Part shown: piece by piece, positions 23,411 to 35,113 of the stretch
Numbering within the stretch: the stretch's first letter is position 1
Layout of the letters: the number at the start of each line of letters is the position of its first letter
Origin: Siphonodentalium dalli
Taxonomy: Eukaryota > Mollusca > Scaphopoda > Gadilida > Siphonodentaliidae
Length of the DNA: 64,000 nt
Assembly (NCBI GenBank): GCA_032622095.1
Contig: CP136066.1
Span: 131,657,917 to 131,721,916, forward strand
Direction: 5' to 3'
Notes under the pieces: model-generated
The model's database searches: none
What the model was told of the DNA's origin: nothing
What the model saw: the letters and a program-made list of their open reading frames with translations, nothing else
Program-made: the position numbers and the translations under genes

Positions 23411-23936
23411 TGTATCATGTTGATCAATTTTTATCCTAATAGCCACAAATTATGATTCATTTCAGTTCCATTTCAAAGTTCTGCCCATTTATTAAAAAAT
23501 ATATAGCCAGTATCCAAAAAGAGGTTTTCGGGGAAAAAAACAAATAAGGCAACTTTAAAATTAATGTTTATACCCCATAAGGAAATGGGACAACCAGAAC
23601 AGAATATTTAGTTGTCAGTTGATTAGCTAACATGTACAATAACCAAGTGAGTCATAATTTGCTACAGTTTCGGAAACGCAGAGAATAATGTTCGGGATAT
23701 ATGTAAAAAATTGTTGCCATTTTGAGTAATTTAGTTTGTAAACACATTAGTGTGACACATTTAAGGTAGACCAAAACAATAAACATCTTTCATACCAAAC
23801 ATAGTTGCATTTTACATTAAATTTTTTGTGGCGTTATTTATGTCAAGTTTGTGAGAGAAAAATCCAATATTTCTGGTAATGTCAGTGGTGACATTAGTAA
23901 AAATTAACTAAGGTGCATCAGACCTGTTAGTATTCA
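23411..23936. other. Unassigned stretch upstream of coding remnant
   Basis: AT-rich with no open coding frame. It may hold decayed upstream sequence of the 23,937 remnant, but I cannot show this. Confidence 0.3.
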
Positions 23937-24590
23937 ATGTATAGAAGGCAGAATAGCCAACTTTATACATCAACCACAATTTGTAAGCGATTGCGGGACA
24001 CGCTGGGTCAATATATACCATATCTATCCACATTTTGGCAGCCAAATATACAGAAGAATGCAGTTGTTGGGTTCCATTCCTTCACAGGTAATACTTACCT
24101 TTCATCGTTGTTCCAAAAAGGGAAAAAACACTACTGGAAGTTGCTGGAAAGACCATCAAGATATATGGAAGTCACGGCTTATTTAGGAATAAATTGGGTT
24201 TTGGACTGTGACACGCTTGATACAATCAAGGAGTTAACATGTGCGTTATACATGTATGGTCCACATTCGAGAAAAGTTAATTAAGTTAGGTGGGTAAAGT
24301 TCCAAAAGAAGTTCGAGAATCAGCAAAAGGTAGTTGATCTTTCTGCACTTCCACCATGTGAGGACTCTTTAATTCTACACGCAAAACTAGCCAACATGAT
24401 AGCAAAACAGTGGATACTTGCAACCGTTGCCAAATCAACCACTCCCGGTGTAGCACTTCATGGATGGACGGCCGATAGGCAGCCTGAGTTGTTTGAACCA
24501 TTCTTCCCGTAAGATGTTGCACAAAAATTCTATTGACTGATACAATCACATTTGATGAAATTGACAGTGCCAGGGAAGATGAAATTACAT
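23937..24590 (+). pseudogene. Decayed FEN/PIN-like family protein, C-terminal part
   Basis: An open segment (23,937-24,284) carries GFHSFTGNTYLSSLFQKGKK (24,069-24,128), then YWKLLE and LGINWVL. After a stop and small shifts it continues as YQKF-like sequence, VVDLSALPPCEDSLILHAKL (from about 24,331), ATVAK.TTPGVALHGWTADRQPELFEPFFP, ending near EIT at about 24,590. I recall this order (GCD/GND-type motif, GKGKK, LPP...H.KRAN) from large uncharacterised proteins common in mollusc and cnidarian genomes. The GxHxFTGNxY...KGKK block resembles the glycine-rich H2TH region of FEN1/XPG nucleases, but that link is inference. Stops make it a pseudogene. A related family member lies at 41.2-44.2 kb (-). 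Confidence 0.6.
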
Positions 24591-25558
24591 AATCCGTGGG
24601 CAGAACTATTGCAATTTATTATATGAATGTTATCAACTAGTATGAACGACCTTTCGAGCATAAAATTGAAAGCATTGAGAACACTATCTTGGGGTAGGGT
24701 TAAGTTTTACTTTATTTCTCAATTCTGGTCTGGTACATGATTATAGCATTTCATGTCTGATACTGGGGAAGAATTTATGCTTATTGTTGTGCATGTTGTG
24801 CAGCTGTATCCATAAAACTGACAAAGTCATGGGAATTTTTCAAAAAAATTTCACTTAAATATAATACAAATTTTAGCCAATTTACCCCAAAAAAATCAAA
24901 TATTTAAACAAACTAGACTCTACCATAACATAAACCTCCTCAGATACATGCAAATTCCATGATATATGATAAGACTCTGAATTGGTTAACAAAACAAAAC
25001 GAAAACGGGCTATTCTGACAGGTATTTTCAGATAGAAAATCAGTTAGGGGGGGGTGGGTTAAGTTTTTTGAAATATCTCGGATTGTTGGATATCATTGCT
25101 TGTGATGTTGATATTAATAAATCAGGTATATAATGCTGAAAATTGTGATGCACCAATGAGAGCTTTATACCGAAAAATGAAAATTTTATAGGAAATCTTC
25201 TGGATTTTTTTTTTTAAAAGCACTGCAATTCATGCTTTTTTTTGTGAATTTTGTAAATTTTTCACAAAATTTGTTGGATAATATAACTTTTCGCACATCA
25301 AAAATGTTAAGCAACCCAGATAGAATAAATATCTAATATTCAAGTATATTTGATTCAACATTTGTCTTATTTTATTGGTTTTCCTGATTATACTGAAATT
25401 TGCAGGTCAAAAACACCAAAAAGGTCAAAAAATATATTTTCCACCTGCTCCGCCCTGGATACCTCAGTGTTTTGGAACCCCCATGGGACAAGGATAATTG
25501 GAGATAGCGTCAAAATTTCTACCCTTTCGTGTGACACTACCCTCATCTGTGGCCGGTC
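24591..25558 (+). other. 3' non-coding part of right arm
   Basis: This is the inverted counterpart of 17,159 to about 18,150. Landmarks shared with the left arm: CATGATATATGATAAGACTCTG, a G/C run, TTTTTTTAAAAGCACTGCAATT, and CCCCCATGGGACAAGGATAATT near the outer end. No gene is visible; the 61- and 86-codon ORFs on opposite strands near 25,350-25,610 are not credible. Confidence 0.5.
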
Positions 25559-26478
25559 TAGGAAGCCTGACACATGTTTGTATTTAAATATATTAAGGAA
25601 GTGTATGTGATAAGTAGGTAAGTATAGAACAAAACCGTTTTTATTTCAGTCACTGAAATACAGTGTAAGGATGTCCCGTGGATTTGGTCATCGTGTGCTT
25701 CTAATTATAACAGCCCGCCGGTGTATTCATTATGATTACTGGGAACTAACAACTACATGTGTAATTACAATTGCATTAGAAATAGCACCCACGATTGTAT
25801 GCAGGAGGACTGGGAGTGCGTGTCGCCTAAATGTGCAATGAAACGACCTGTTATAATCATTTTTTTTAAATGAACATCAGTAATTTAAAACAAATACAGT
25901 TACACCAATATGCATGCACGGACGAGTTACACTTCTCGGAATATTCACATCGGTTCCCATTGTATTTAAAATTCTTGTGCATCCAGAGGTCTCATAACCA
26001 AGCCGACCAACAATAAGGCAATAGCATGATCGTATACGTCTGTAAAAATTATCGCACGAAGCCACAAAGTTCCTCGGCGCCAATAAACACTTAGTAGGTT
26101 AGGTTGATTTGCACACAGGATTGAACGTGCTATAATACAATGCAAATAGACATACCCGGAACACCCCTTTGGTGGTTCGATTTAATGATATCAATGGGCG
26201 CCTATAAACTCAATCTATCAATAAGGCCGATAGCGCGCCAAACAACAATAGACAGAGATATCGGGTTTGATCTAAATGTCTGCCAGTGCTTAAGTCACAT
26301 ACCTCTCTTTCTGACGGAAGTTGAATACGATTGGTTTCGGCATTGTTCGGATGTTTCTAGTTGTTTTGTTGCTTAAAAGAAAACTTTCTTTATATACAGG
26401 ACTAGAGTTTTGAATCATGATGTAATATCACGCCGAGATACATAGAGTTGACCCTAGAGCTATAGCTAGATTGCAAAA
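25559..26478. other. Unassigned stretch upstream of the host-like exon
   Basis: No repeat or gene is recognised. If the exon at 26,479 is real, the promoter and 5' untranslated region should lie here. I see no reliable TATA box or initiator. The frame upstream of the exon's ATG is closed by TAG at 26,467-26,469. Confidence 0.4.
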
Positions 26479-27115
26479 ATGTCAGGGACTCACGCCCATA
26501 GAGCGATCGATACGAAGAAAATGTCACCCAAGTTCTCTAAAGTTACAAAGAAAGGGAAGGATGATGATTCTCAGCGGGTTAGGTCGAGTGATAGCAGCAA
26601 ACGGTCCCAGGGATCGCGGGCAGAAAAACAACGACAGAACAGGAGCAGCGTATCGTCACTGGACAGTCTAGTGTCAGCCGTTGAACAGGAGACCAAGACG
26701 AAACCGAACCATCATACCGACGACAGTAACATCTCAACGGAACAGTCTAAAAATGTGTCCAATCCCGTAAAAGTTAGCTCACACGACATTGACACGCAAG
26801 GTGAACATAATAACCTGGACCAGCCGATGGAAATAAAACAAGACGAAGACAAGTTTGACCTGATTTCATTCACATCTGAAATTAGTGAATATTCTGAGAT
26901 CCTAATGGCTCCCAAATATGTGAACGTTGATATAGAGCATTATCCGATTGATGACCTTTTGTCGGTTGTGTCAGCGGTGTCTGACACAGTAGACGAATAT
27001 AAGACTCACGTGATAAACTCCCAGAAGGAACTTCACTCACTGAGAGACAAGATGAAAACAGTACGTAACACCATACATCTGAGTGTGACAAGAAAAGAGT
27101 TTGAGATAACATTAG
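26479..27115 (+). CDS. Candidate first coding exon, Ser/Lys-rich coiled-coil protein
   Basis: ATG 26,479 has A at -3 and an in-frame TAG four codons upstream. The frame stays open for 637 bases to a consensus 5' splice donor (ATTAG|GTGAGT, 27,111-27,121); a stop follows three codons later, as expected inside an intron. The ~212 encoded residues open MSGTHAHRAIDTKK and are Lys/Ser/Asp/Arg-rich to about residue 100. A more hydrophobic stretch with DIEHYPIDDLLSVVSAVSD follows, and then a probable coiled coil (EYKTHVINSQKELHSLRDKM) near the end. No catalytic domain or signal peptide is visible and I do not recognise the family. The remaining exons are not found in the window, so they may lie beyond it or be too short to see. 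It is the best host-gene candidate here. Confidence 0.6.
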
Positions 27116-27121
27116 GTGAGT
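27116..27121 (+). other. 5' splice donor GTGAGT
   Basis: AG|GTGAGT matches the metazoan U1 consensus at every position that matters, and it falls just before the reading frame closes. This supports 26,479-27,115 being an exon rather than a chance ORF. Confidence 0.6.
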
Positions 27122-30100
27122 GAATATATAGGTAACGCCATTTTCGAATATACATGTAGTTCAAAACGAACTCACAAACCCGCCTATAGAGTATTCAGAA
27201 TAATATTTGTTATATTAGGTATACCATCATTCCACAATGTTTTTGTAGTGATACAGGTTTATATTCTCACGTTTCGTAAGACATCCATGGTTTGTGGGAT
27301 AGCATGCATTATCGCACTGAGTCGCGACTGTTGTCCAGGTACTGTGTACTTATCTGTTATATTTAACCGAAAGGATGGGTGATGAAAATGGAACACTCAC
27401 GAAATGAGTGTATACAAACCATGTTTGATCAATGGCACCTGTGTAGTTTCGACTAATGAACTTGACTTTGGGTTATGTATTAAATGAATTGGGCGTCGGA
27501 AGTATACATATGTATGGCTGGGATGAAAACATTGTGGTCAAAGTAACTACATTTTAATTGAACATCTCTAAAATGGTTGGGTTCAAATTGAATTCTTTCA
27601 AAGACATAATTATGAACAATAAACATATAATTCGCACCATGTTAATTTACAAACACCCAATCTACTACTCAACTTTGGTACAATATCTGACATGTATATG
27701 TTTTCTGGATAATTTTGTCTGATTTCCTGATCTAACCAGATAGCTCATATTGGCCGCTATAAAGTTAGAGTCTGAGTCACTGAATTCCATGATATATTTT
27801 GTTACGTCACGATAATTTGTTACCATATTCGACTGTATATTGTGGAACTATGATGATGGTGATGATGACAATATACCACCTCCAGAAACTACATCCTGAA
27901 AATTCGAGTATGTTATGGTAAAAGTGCCAATTTTGGCACACATGTACAACACATGAAAATAAGTAATTTTGGATATCATGCCAAGCTGGAAAATTGCCAT
28001 GAAAATTGTCATGGCAACCATTTTGGTGAAAACGCTTGTTTTTCTCCCATGTTAAGCTATTGTACATTGTTGTTGCCCAGTAACTGCGAGGAAAACTGCT
28101 AAGTTGTTATCTATGTGGGTTTGGCATGTATCAAGCTGTATACCCATTGACAACTTTATCTTTTATATTATGAGTAAATTCAAAATGACGGATAAAATTA
28201 TAGCCATTTGTGCGAAAATGTGTGTGTATCCAGACTGTGGTTGAATTTGTGTACATTTTGTTTATTCAAACATACAATTTGGCTTGACAAAAGACTAATC
28301 AATGACTGATACATATGGCACTTTCGAGCATACCAAAATGCGGTAATAGGCCAGTGAATTAATGGATAGCGCTGGTGGAGATCAGCTATATACTGGCTAT
28401 TTGTGCGTATCTATACAGTTATCTTGTTTTATAATAATCATAAATGATGCAACATGGCAAGCGCGTTACGAAATTTTTCTCGGCCTGTCTATTCCATCCA
28501 ATATATATTCTGCTGGAATTTCAGAAAATATGGATAGTTCGTGACGACATTTTATCTGGCTTAAATTTCCCAGACAACCGTTGTTATGGAGCCATCCGAT
28601 TACTCTAGTGTAACAATATTAGACTTTTCAATATAACTTTTTGATTTATTTTTTTATTTCTTCAAAATAAACACATTACAACCATGTTAACTTAAAGTCC
28701 AGTCAAAATACGAGAAATTTGGCCTAACCAAGACAAAATCTGTACAAAATTGAAATTATGTTCATGGTTTGCGAGGACCTTTTCACACCACATAAAAAAT
28801 CCTCCGCGAGATCTGTGTGCAAAATATGAAATCTGACATTTTTCTGGCAGTAACCATGCGCGTTTTCGACGGATTCTGTTTAGGTGTATCTGGGTAAAAA
28901 AAATCGCACCAATATGACGAATACTTGGAGTATGGGGCTATGTCATATATCAATATGATGGAAATTAATTTCTAATTGAATCGCGATCGGGCATGAAGCT
29001 GAACTCATTTGCTGTATATAGAGGTCACCGAATTCAAATTTCGCAGAGTGCAAAACATTTGATAGTGTGGCTGTGGTACGCGAAACGATAGGTTAACCAG
29101 AAATTGGGGTGTTTATATGGGTTATTTGGGGCGGGCCACCCACCCATGCCGTCAAATCAGCCGAAAGAAACATTTTTGAGAATAAGGAATAGGGAATAAG
29201 TTCCAAATGTCATGTTCGTACAAACATACACGTTTCTCCCTTGCACACGCAGCCCGACCCCCACCCATCACCCCCGGTGGTACCACCCCGAGGGGATGAA
29301 AATGGGATATGGACTGGGATATTTTCAAGCAGAAACGGTCAAAATGCGAAGTACCTGTATATCATCCGCATCTTTGACATCCCAAATGGGAGGGAGCCAA
29401 GTTACAAGCCCTTGTGGTTCATAGTTCGGGTTAATTTATATTAGTTTAAACATTATGAATATTCCATTATATGCATGCATGCGTGTATTCATGTTTCCGA
29501 GTTGTTGAATAAAATAACTTGTCCGCGGTTTTGAAAGTTATTTAGAGTTCACGTGTTTTCACGAAAATAATTGTAAAAATAGGGAAAATGCAACAGAACA
29601 GTTCTTAGTCCAAGGTATATAACTAAGAGAGGAGGAGAGAATGTATTCGTCAATATATATATTTTTTGAAGCACATATGCCAAGTAACAATTAAATTGTG
29701 AACAATATGCAAAGTTTGGTATATTTGGCATAAAAATAAAATGATTAAAGTTAGAATTTGGTCTCGTTGCTAGGGTAATTTAATTGCATAGCAACTGTTG
29801 TTATGGGCAACATATTTGACAACCTAATCAACATGAGAGGAATGGGGAGGGAACCTTTATTGTGGATACAAAGTTTCTGGCGGTCTAAGCCCTTTCACTC
29901 GAAAATTTTATAAAAAATGGTTTTTAGTCCAATTTAGGCAAATTTGGCATATCTAATTTGACCTTGACCATTGACCTTGACAGAGGTAACAAGAAAATTG
30001 CCAACAATGATTTTATTTATCGGGGTATACCGTAGCACATTATTAACATTGTTGGCATATGGTACTAAAAATGTTTAGCAAACATTGTTCTAGCCACCTT

Positions 30101-30460
30101 TTCTCTGACCTGCCTCCTGATTAAATCATTTGAAGCCAGTTTTTCTCCAAAACTATCACGAAATACGCCCGATACCTAAAATTACCCTTCATGATGATCC
30201 CTGAATTTGCCGATATCGGATACCCCCAGAATATGCTCTCGATTTTGAAACGGCGCGCATATATCTCGTAGAGGTTTTTTTTATATATATTTGATTTTAT
30301 ATATATATATCGGAATTGTGTACTGATTCTAAAAATGATAAAATCATTTCTGTACAAATTTTGTCCAGGTCAAACACTATGCTGACTTCCGGCTGAGATA
30401 TTGGTTGAGCTGGTTCTTATACTGTAAAACAAACACTAGATAGAAAACTTTTGAGTCACC
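27122..30460. other. Unassigned; possible intron
   Basis: No further exon is recognised on the plus strand. A C-rich stretch (29,255-29,290) and a (TA)n run (30,283-30,310) are the only compositional features. The 27,807-28,067 minus-strand and 29,212-29,444 plus-strand ORFs have no recognisable motif. Confidence 0.4.
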
Positions 30461-31811
30461 TAGATCACGGGGTCTCAGCTGTCACGTGAGAAGTGGTTCG
30501 CATTCGATTTTGGACACGGCGCGCATTCGCCAATGTCACGGTTCGTTTCAGATCGAGAAAATAGGTCATCGCAGATAAGTCGCATTTTGGACAGACGAAG
30601 GTGAGACTAATCTACATTTGATGCTATGGTTATTTTTCAAATGACTCAATGGTATCGATCCAATGATATTTTAGCTGAAAACTGTGTACTTGTTGTCATA
30701 TGTTCAAGACAGCGACCACTCAATGCATTTTCAATGGAAACTTGTCCGACTAATTACATTTAATACACACCAACCGCGTGTGTTTTTTCGATTGTACGGC
30801 CAGTTTCTTCGATAACTCCTCACTCTCAAACCACCCATCGTGGTCATATTTCACGTCTAAGTCACAATCGGCTTTTGAAATGAGTCGAAAATGCTGCGGT
30901 GCCCCTCTGATAGCATGCTATCAGTTGTGTTCGCATCCGATCAAATGCCCCAGTTCCGATCCGATGCCTTGACATTTAACTGCATATTTTGCAGCAGTAA
31001 ACACATGCATTTCGACATATTTCCACTTGCTAGTTGTGGTACAGTACCAGTAACACCACAAATGCTGGAGTCATGCCCCTTGGTGTAGTGCCAAATCGAA
31101 TTGTTCTGTATTTAACCTTTTCATGTTTGGCAGGGCTATCCTTTTTTATTGAAAAAAAAAAAAAATCTTCGGATTGGTGAGAAGAAAATGCATAGTCCAA
31201 AGCCCCATCTGAAGATTCGCTCTAGTGTTGGCAATAGGAGCACCTGAAATTGCTCTGAAAAATACAATAATACAGGGAATTGGTATATGAGAGGTATGTG
31301 TCATTTTAACAAGCTAAAAATAGTTTAACATTACCCACAGGAACGTGCATATAACTAAATTGTAAAACTACATAACTCGAAATATGCTTAATACACAACT
31401 CAAGAAAACACAAGTTATTACCCCTTACTGGTCTTCCCATTCATGTTGGTCCATGCATGAAACTTCTAAAACAATGTTCTAACCACACGCGCCATAATTA
31501 TGGTTATATTCTGGACACAAAGAGACTTGAGATCACATTATATACCAATACATGTGCCAACAAGAGCAGACCGTCGGGGCGTGGCATAATACGCCCGTTT
31601 CTGAAGTAGAGTGGGGATGTAGACAGAACCTATATTTGAACTTGACATGTATACCAAATTTGGTTCAGTTCACTCGATTCAATCTAAAGTTATCACCCGG
31701 AAACCAAAAGCGGACGGGCGGACGGACGGACAACCCATTTACATCATACGACCGATTTTTTCAAACGGGAGTATCAAAATATTCATAAACTCGGCATATA
31801 TACAAGAGCTA

Positions 31812-32436
31812 TCTATTATATATTTTAGAAGATCTGTCTGTCTGTGTGTCTGTGTGTCTGTGTGTCTGTGTGTGTGTTCGCGATGAACTCGAAAACGTCC
31901 CAACCGATTTCGATGAAACTTGGTATGTGGGGGTATTTTCGGCCGGGGACGAACATAGGCATATTAATTTGTCCGTGCGACGTCACCTTGACCTTGAAAT
32001 CGGGTCATTTCAAGGTCAAACGCGCGAATATCACGGGATTTCGATGAAACTTGGTATGTGGGGGTACTTTCTTATGGCGAGTCTCATAAACATATTCATT
32101 TGCCCGTGCGACGTGACCTTGACCTTGAAATCGGGTAACTTCAAGGTCAAATCGCCAATTTTGATGGGATTTCGACGAAATTTGATAGGTTGGGTTACTT
32201 TTGTTCACCGATTGTTTTGGACGGGTCCAATCGTGACCCCGACCAGACCTTGACCTTCAAAATGATCAATTCAAGGTCAAATCGGGTAAAACCGGATGGA
32301 TTTCGACGGGCACGTTTGTCGGGTACTTTTGTCCGGGCAGTGTTTTGGACTGGTCAAATCGTTACCCCACTTGACCTTGACCTTCAAAATGGACAATTCA
32401 AGGTCAAAGCCCGGACGAAGTCGGGTCACCTTCTAG
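31812..32436 (+). mobile_element. Non-autonomous Helitron-type element, copy A
   Basis: It starts TCTATTATATATTTTAGAAG directly after an A, followed by a GTCT/GTGT run (31,834-31,877) and TTCGCGATGAACTCG. The body contains repeated blocks of ACCTTGACCTTGAAATCGGG and TTCAAGGTCAAA. It ends with palindrome GCCCGGACGAAGTCGGG, TCACCTT, CTAG (32,433-32,436). The next base begins copy B, so the two are joined head to tail with nothing between. No Rep/helicase coding capacity. Confidence 0.85.
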
Positions 32437-33242
32437 TCTATTATATATTTTGGTAGATCTGTGTGTTTGTGTGAGGGTGTGTGTGTGTGTGTGTGTGTGT
32501 GTTCGCGATGGACTCGAACACGGCTGGACCGATTTCGACCAAACTTGGTACGGACACGTAATTCGACCCGGGAACGAACATGGGCCTATTGATTTTCAGA
32601 TCCGATGTCAACTTTTCACGTGCCGAGGTCAAATCTGTTTTTACGCTGTGTTACGGGACTTTCATTTGAGTTCGGTGCTTACAAATCGATTCGAAACAGC
32701 GCGAATAATAAAATGCCAGTCATAATAATGACACTGTGAGAATCTTTCGTGTTTCCTCTTTCCAACGATATATAATGCGTATGTATCCGTTTTAGTTATC
32801 TGCCTCAATTATCAAGAAGAAGTGGTACTATCTTCCATCAGGATAAAAACAATGCGTAACTTCTATGACGTCGTTAGAGGTCATAACGTTAGATCACGTT
32901 AACGCTTAACCGGCCGATGCATTTGACTGATTTAGACGTCTTGGCGATATCTCGGACACCGATGGTAATTTATCTTTACGTTGAAACTTGATAATTAATG
33001 AGCGTGTGTATATGAGGCGCGTTTATATACTTGAGTGGAAATCAAATCGGGTTAAACTGGCGGATTTTTACGGACGAAATTTGATGCATAGGGTATCTCG
33101 GTATCCGCTGGGCCGATTTCCCGGTATCCGCTGGGCCGATTTCCACCATTTTTGGGGTGTTGGTGTTTGACCCCACCTGACATTGACCTTCAAAATGGTC
33201 AATTCAAGGTCAAAGCCCGGACGAAGTCGGGTCACCCTCTAG
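32437..33242 (+). mobile_element. Non-autonomous Helitron-type element, copy B
   Basis: The same head (TCTATTATATATTTTGGTAG), a (GT)n run (32,476-32,500), TTCGCGATGGACTCG and the same tail (GCCCGGACGAAGTCGGG, TCACCCT, CTAG at 33,239-33,242), followed by T. Taken as one insertion, the pair sits exactly between A (31,811) and T (33,243), the Helitron target rule. The interior differs from copy A by a unique ~550-bp segment. Confidence 0.85.
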
Positions 33243-33928
33243 TAATATATATACGAATAATAAAAGTATAAAGTGTCATAAAGTATCCGCTTAGGAACAA
33301 ATGTGTCCACAATTGTTCGGAATATATATATATTACTCAGGTATGGCTCATTTTTAAACATTCCACATGATTCCGATGCGTGTTACCCCATTTCGGCTGC
33401 TAGAGCTATTCAAAAGGCGCACTGGCGCCTATCAAAGTTTGCAGAATGCGAACCTTAGCATCAGAAAATGCGCACTGGGGCATGCTTGACTTGCAACTAA
33501 AAGACGCACATGGTGCGATTCCTTTGATTTGACATTTCATATCGCGTTAAGACAGGCAGAACTCGTCTCTTTGAAATATTAGGAAACATCAGCTAATAAA
33601 GTGTGCTTTTGTAGTAAAAATAGCATTGAAAAACAGACACTGGGAATATAGCTACCAAATCCTACTGATCGGTTCGATATTTCGAAGTTTGGCCGACGAA
33701 CATTGGTCCAGTGAATGGTTTGTATTGTTATATATAGCAACAACTATCGGTGAACGCTCACACATATATTATATCCTTGATAACGATAGAGATACTTACC
33801 ATTTTCTGCAACATGTCGTCTTTTTGTTGTCAAATTGCAGGCGCGCACCGTGACATTGACGAATGCGCCCCGTGTCCAAAACTGAATGCGAACCACTTCT
33901 CACGTGGCAGCTGAGACCCCGTGTAGAT

Positions 33929-34226
33929 CGTTCCGTGTTGATTTCTATATCGGACAGATGGGAGAATTTTTCGAAATACCACTATTATGATCGGAACAAT
34001 GTCTTAACATATATGATGATTTGTCTTGAACATTATCTTGGCATATAAATACCCATGTATATGACATTGACGACAGTCGACGAATATCAGCGATGCTATA
34101 ACTCACCAGCTACTGAAAGCATTCCGAAGCACTTCAAAAGAGTGCACGATGCTGTCGTTAGTCGTTATGGAATTGTGGTTTGTAAATTAGGATTTGTGAC
34201 CGAACAATTGCAGGCAATTCTTCAAG
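33929..34226. other. Unassigned spacer
   Basis: No gene or repeat recognised between the TAGAT element and the long-TIR element. Confidence 0.4.
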
Positions 34227-35113
34227 GATTGTCCACTTATAAATGGACAATCGGTACTTAAAATGGTCATTAATAAATGGACAATCCAACCACGCGTGGC
34301 ACGCGAGCTTGGGATTGTCCACTAAATGAAGACATGTTTTGCTAATCCTGCATGTTAGCTTCATATTTAATATGAAGGGCAATAACTCTATATATTTACA
34401 CACAAAGTGTTGTCATCACTAAATCCAGCATTCTGATTGGTCGGCGCCCACGTGGCTAGTTGCAGTTATTTCTCGGTGAATGCGCAACGCCTCATAACAC
34501 CAAGCTCATAACACCATCGATACGTCATTGGGTTTGGAAAGACGAACGCGTAATATTTTGGGCGCATTTGGACTCGCGCAGGATTGACTTAATACATCAT
34601 CGTGTTTCAATACGAAGAGAAATTGTTCCTATTAGCTTTTGCCAAGGGTGCTATTGGGTATTTTGGGCTGATCTTGTCACGATACACTTTTCGATTTAAA
34701 TACATTTACAAAAGTGGCTTTTTCGCTAAATGTATATAAGGATTAATTGTCATGTGGACTATTTTTATGGAGATGTAACCGTGAGGTAAGTGGTCATAAC
34801 TTGTATGTAAAACCCTTCGGTACCCCAAACCTCCCCCAAGCGCACCCACCCAAAGGAAGAATTAGACTTATATTTCACAAAAGTTTATCTGTTGTGGTGT
34901 TGCAAATTTCTCACACAAATCTCCGTCATTTAGTAAAGGTACATTCTTTATAGAGTTATTACCCTTCAGATTTAATATGAAGCTAACATGCACGATTATC
35001 TATATATGTCTGATTTAGTGGACAATCCCAAGCTCGCGTGCCACGCGTGGTCGGATTGTCCATTTATTAACGACCATTTTAGGTACCGATTGTCCATTTA
35101 TAAGTGGACAATC
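34227..35113. mobile_element. 887-bp fold-back element with ~165-bp inverted arms
   Basis: Left arm 34,227-34,393 and right arm about 34,949-35,113 are inverted copies. Each arm begins with its own imperfect palindrome (GATTGTCCACTTATAAATGG, then ACAATC) and contains two more GATTGTCC/GGACAATC boxes plus CCACGCGTGGCACGCGAGC-like sequence. The arrangement would give several identical protein-binding sites per end. The ~555-bp centre has no transposase. No convincing target duplication: flanks are TTCAAG and TTATGC. Confidence 0.75.

Larger units (their letters stand above)
17159..25558. mobile_element. 8.4-kb inverted structure with ~1.5-kb arms
   Basis: Positions 17,159 to about 18,650 match the reverse complement of about 24,040-25,558 along most of their length, with clear divergence and small gaps. 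The outer ends read GACCGATCCACAGATGAGGG and, inverted, GACCGGCCACAGATGAGGG, each flanked by TA. The ~5.4-kb spacer holds a minisatellite, itself split by a Helitron-type element. The inner ends of the arms fall within the coding remnant described at 23,937. This could be a TIR element with very long ends and TA duplication, or an inverted duplication of a gene's 3' half. The sequence does not decide between them. Confidence 0.7.
30466..33923. mobile_element. DNA element with ~77-bp TIRs and 5-bp TSD TAGAT
   Basis: Both ends read inward as CACGGGGTCTCAGCTG, then CACGTGAGAAGTGGTTCGCA and TTTTGGACACGG, matching at about 70 of 77 positions (30,466-30,542 and 33,847-33,923). TAGAT flanks both sides (30,461-30,465 and 33,924-33,928). 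Removing two later Helitron-type insertions (31,812-33,242) leaves about 2.0 kb, with no transposase ORF that I recognise. A 5-bp duplication with tips beginning CAC fits Transib/RAG-type elements, but the tip CACGGGG departs from their usual heptamer, so the superfamily is open. Confidence 0.8.

Noticed and set aside
25877-26083. 68-codon minus-strand ORF as a divergent gene next to the exon
   Set aside because: No motif, and too short to separate from chance.
30466-33923. Calling the element ProtoRAG or Transib outright
   Set aside because: Only TSD length and CAC tips agree. No transposase is visible and the heptamer differs.
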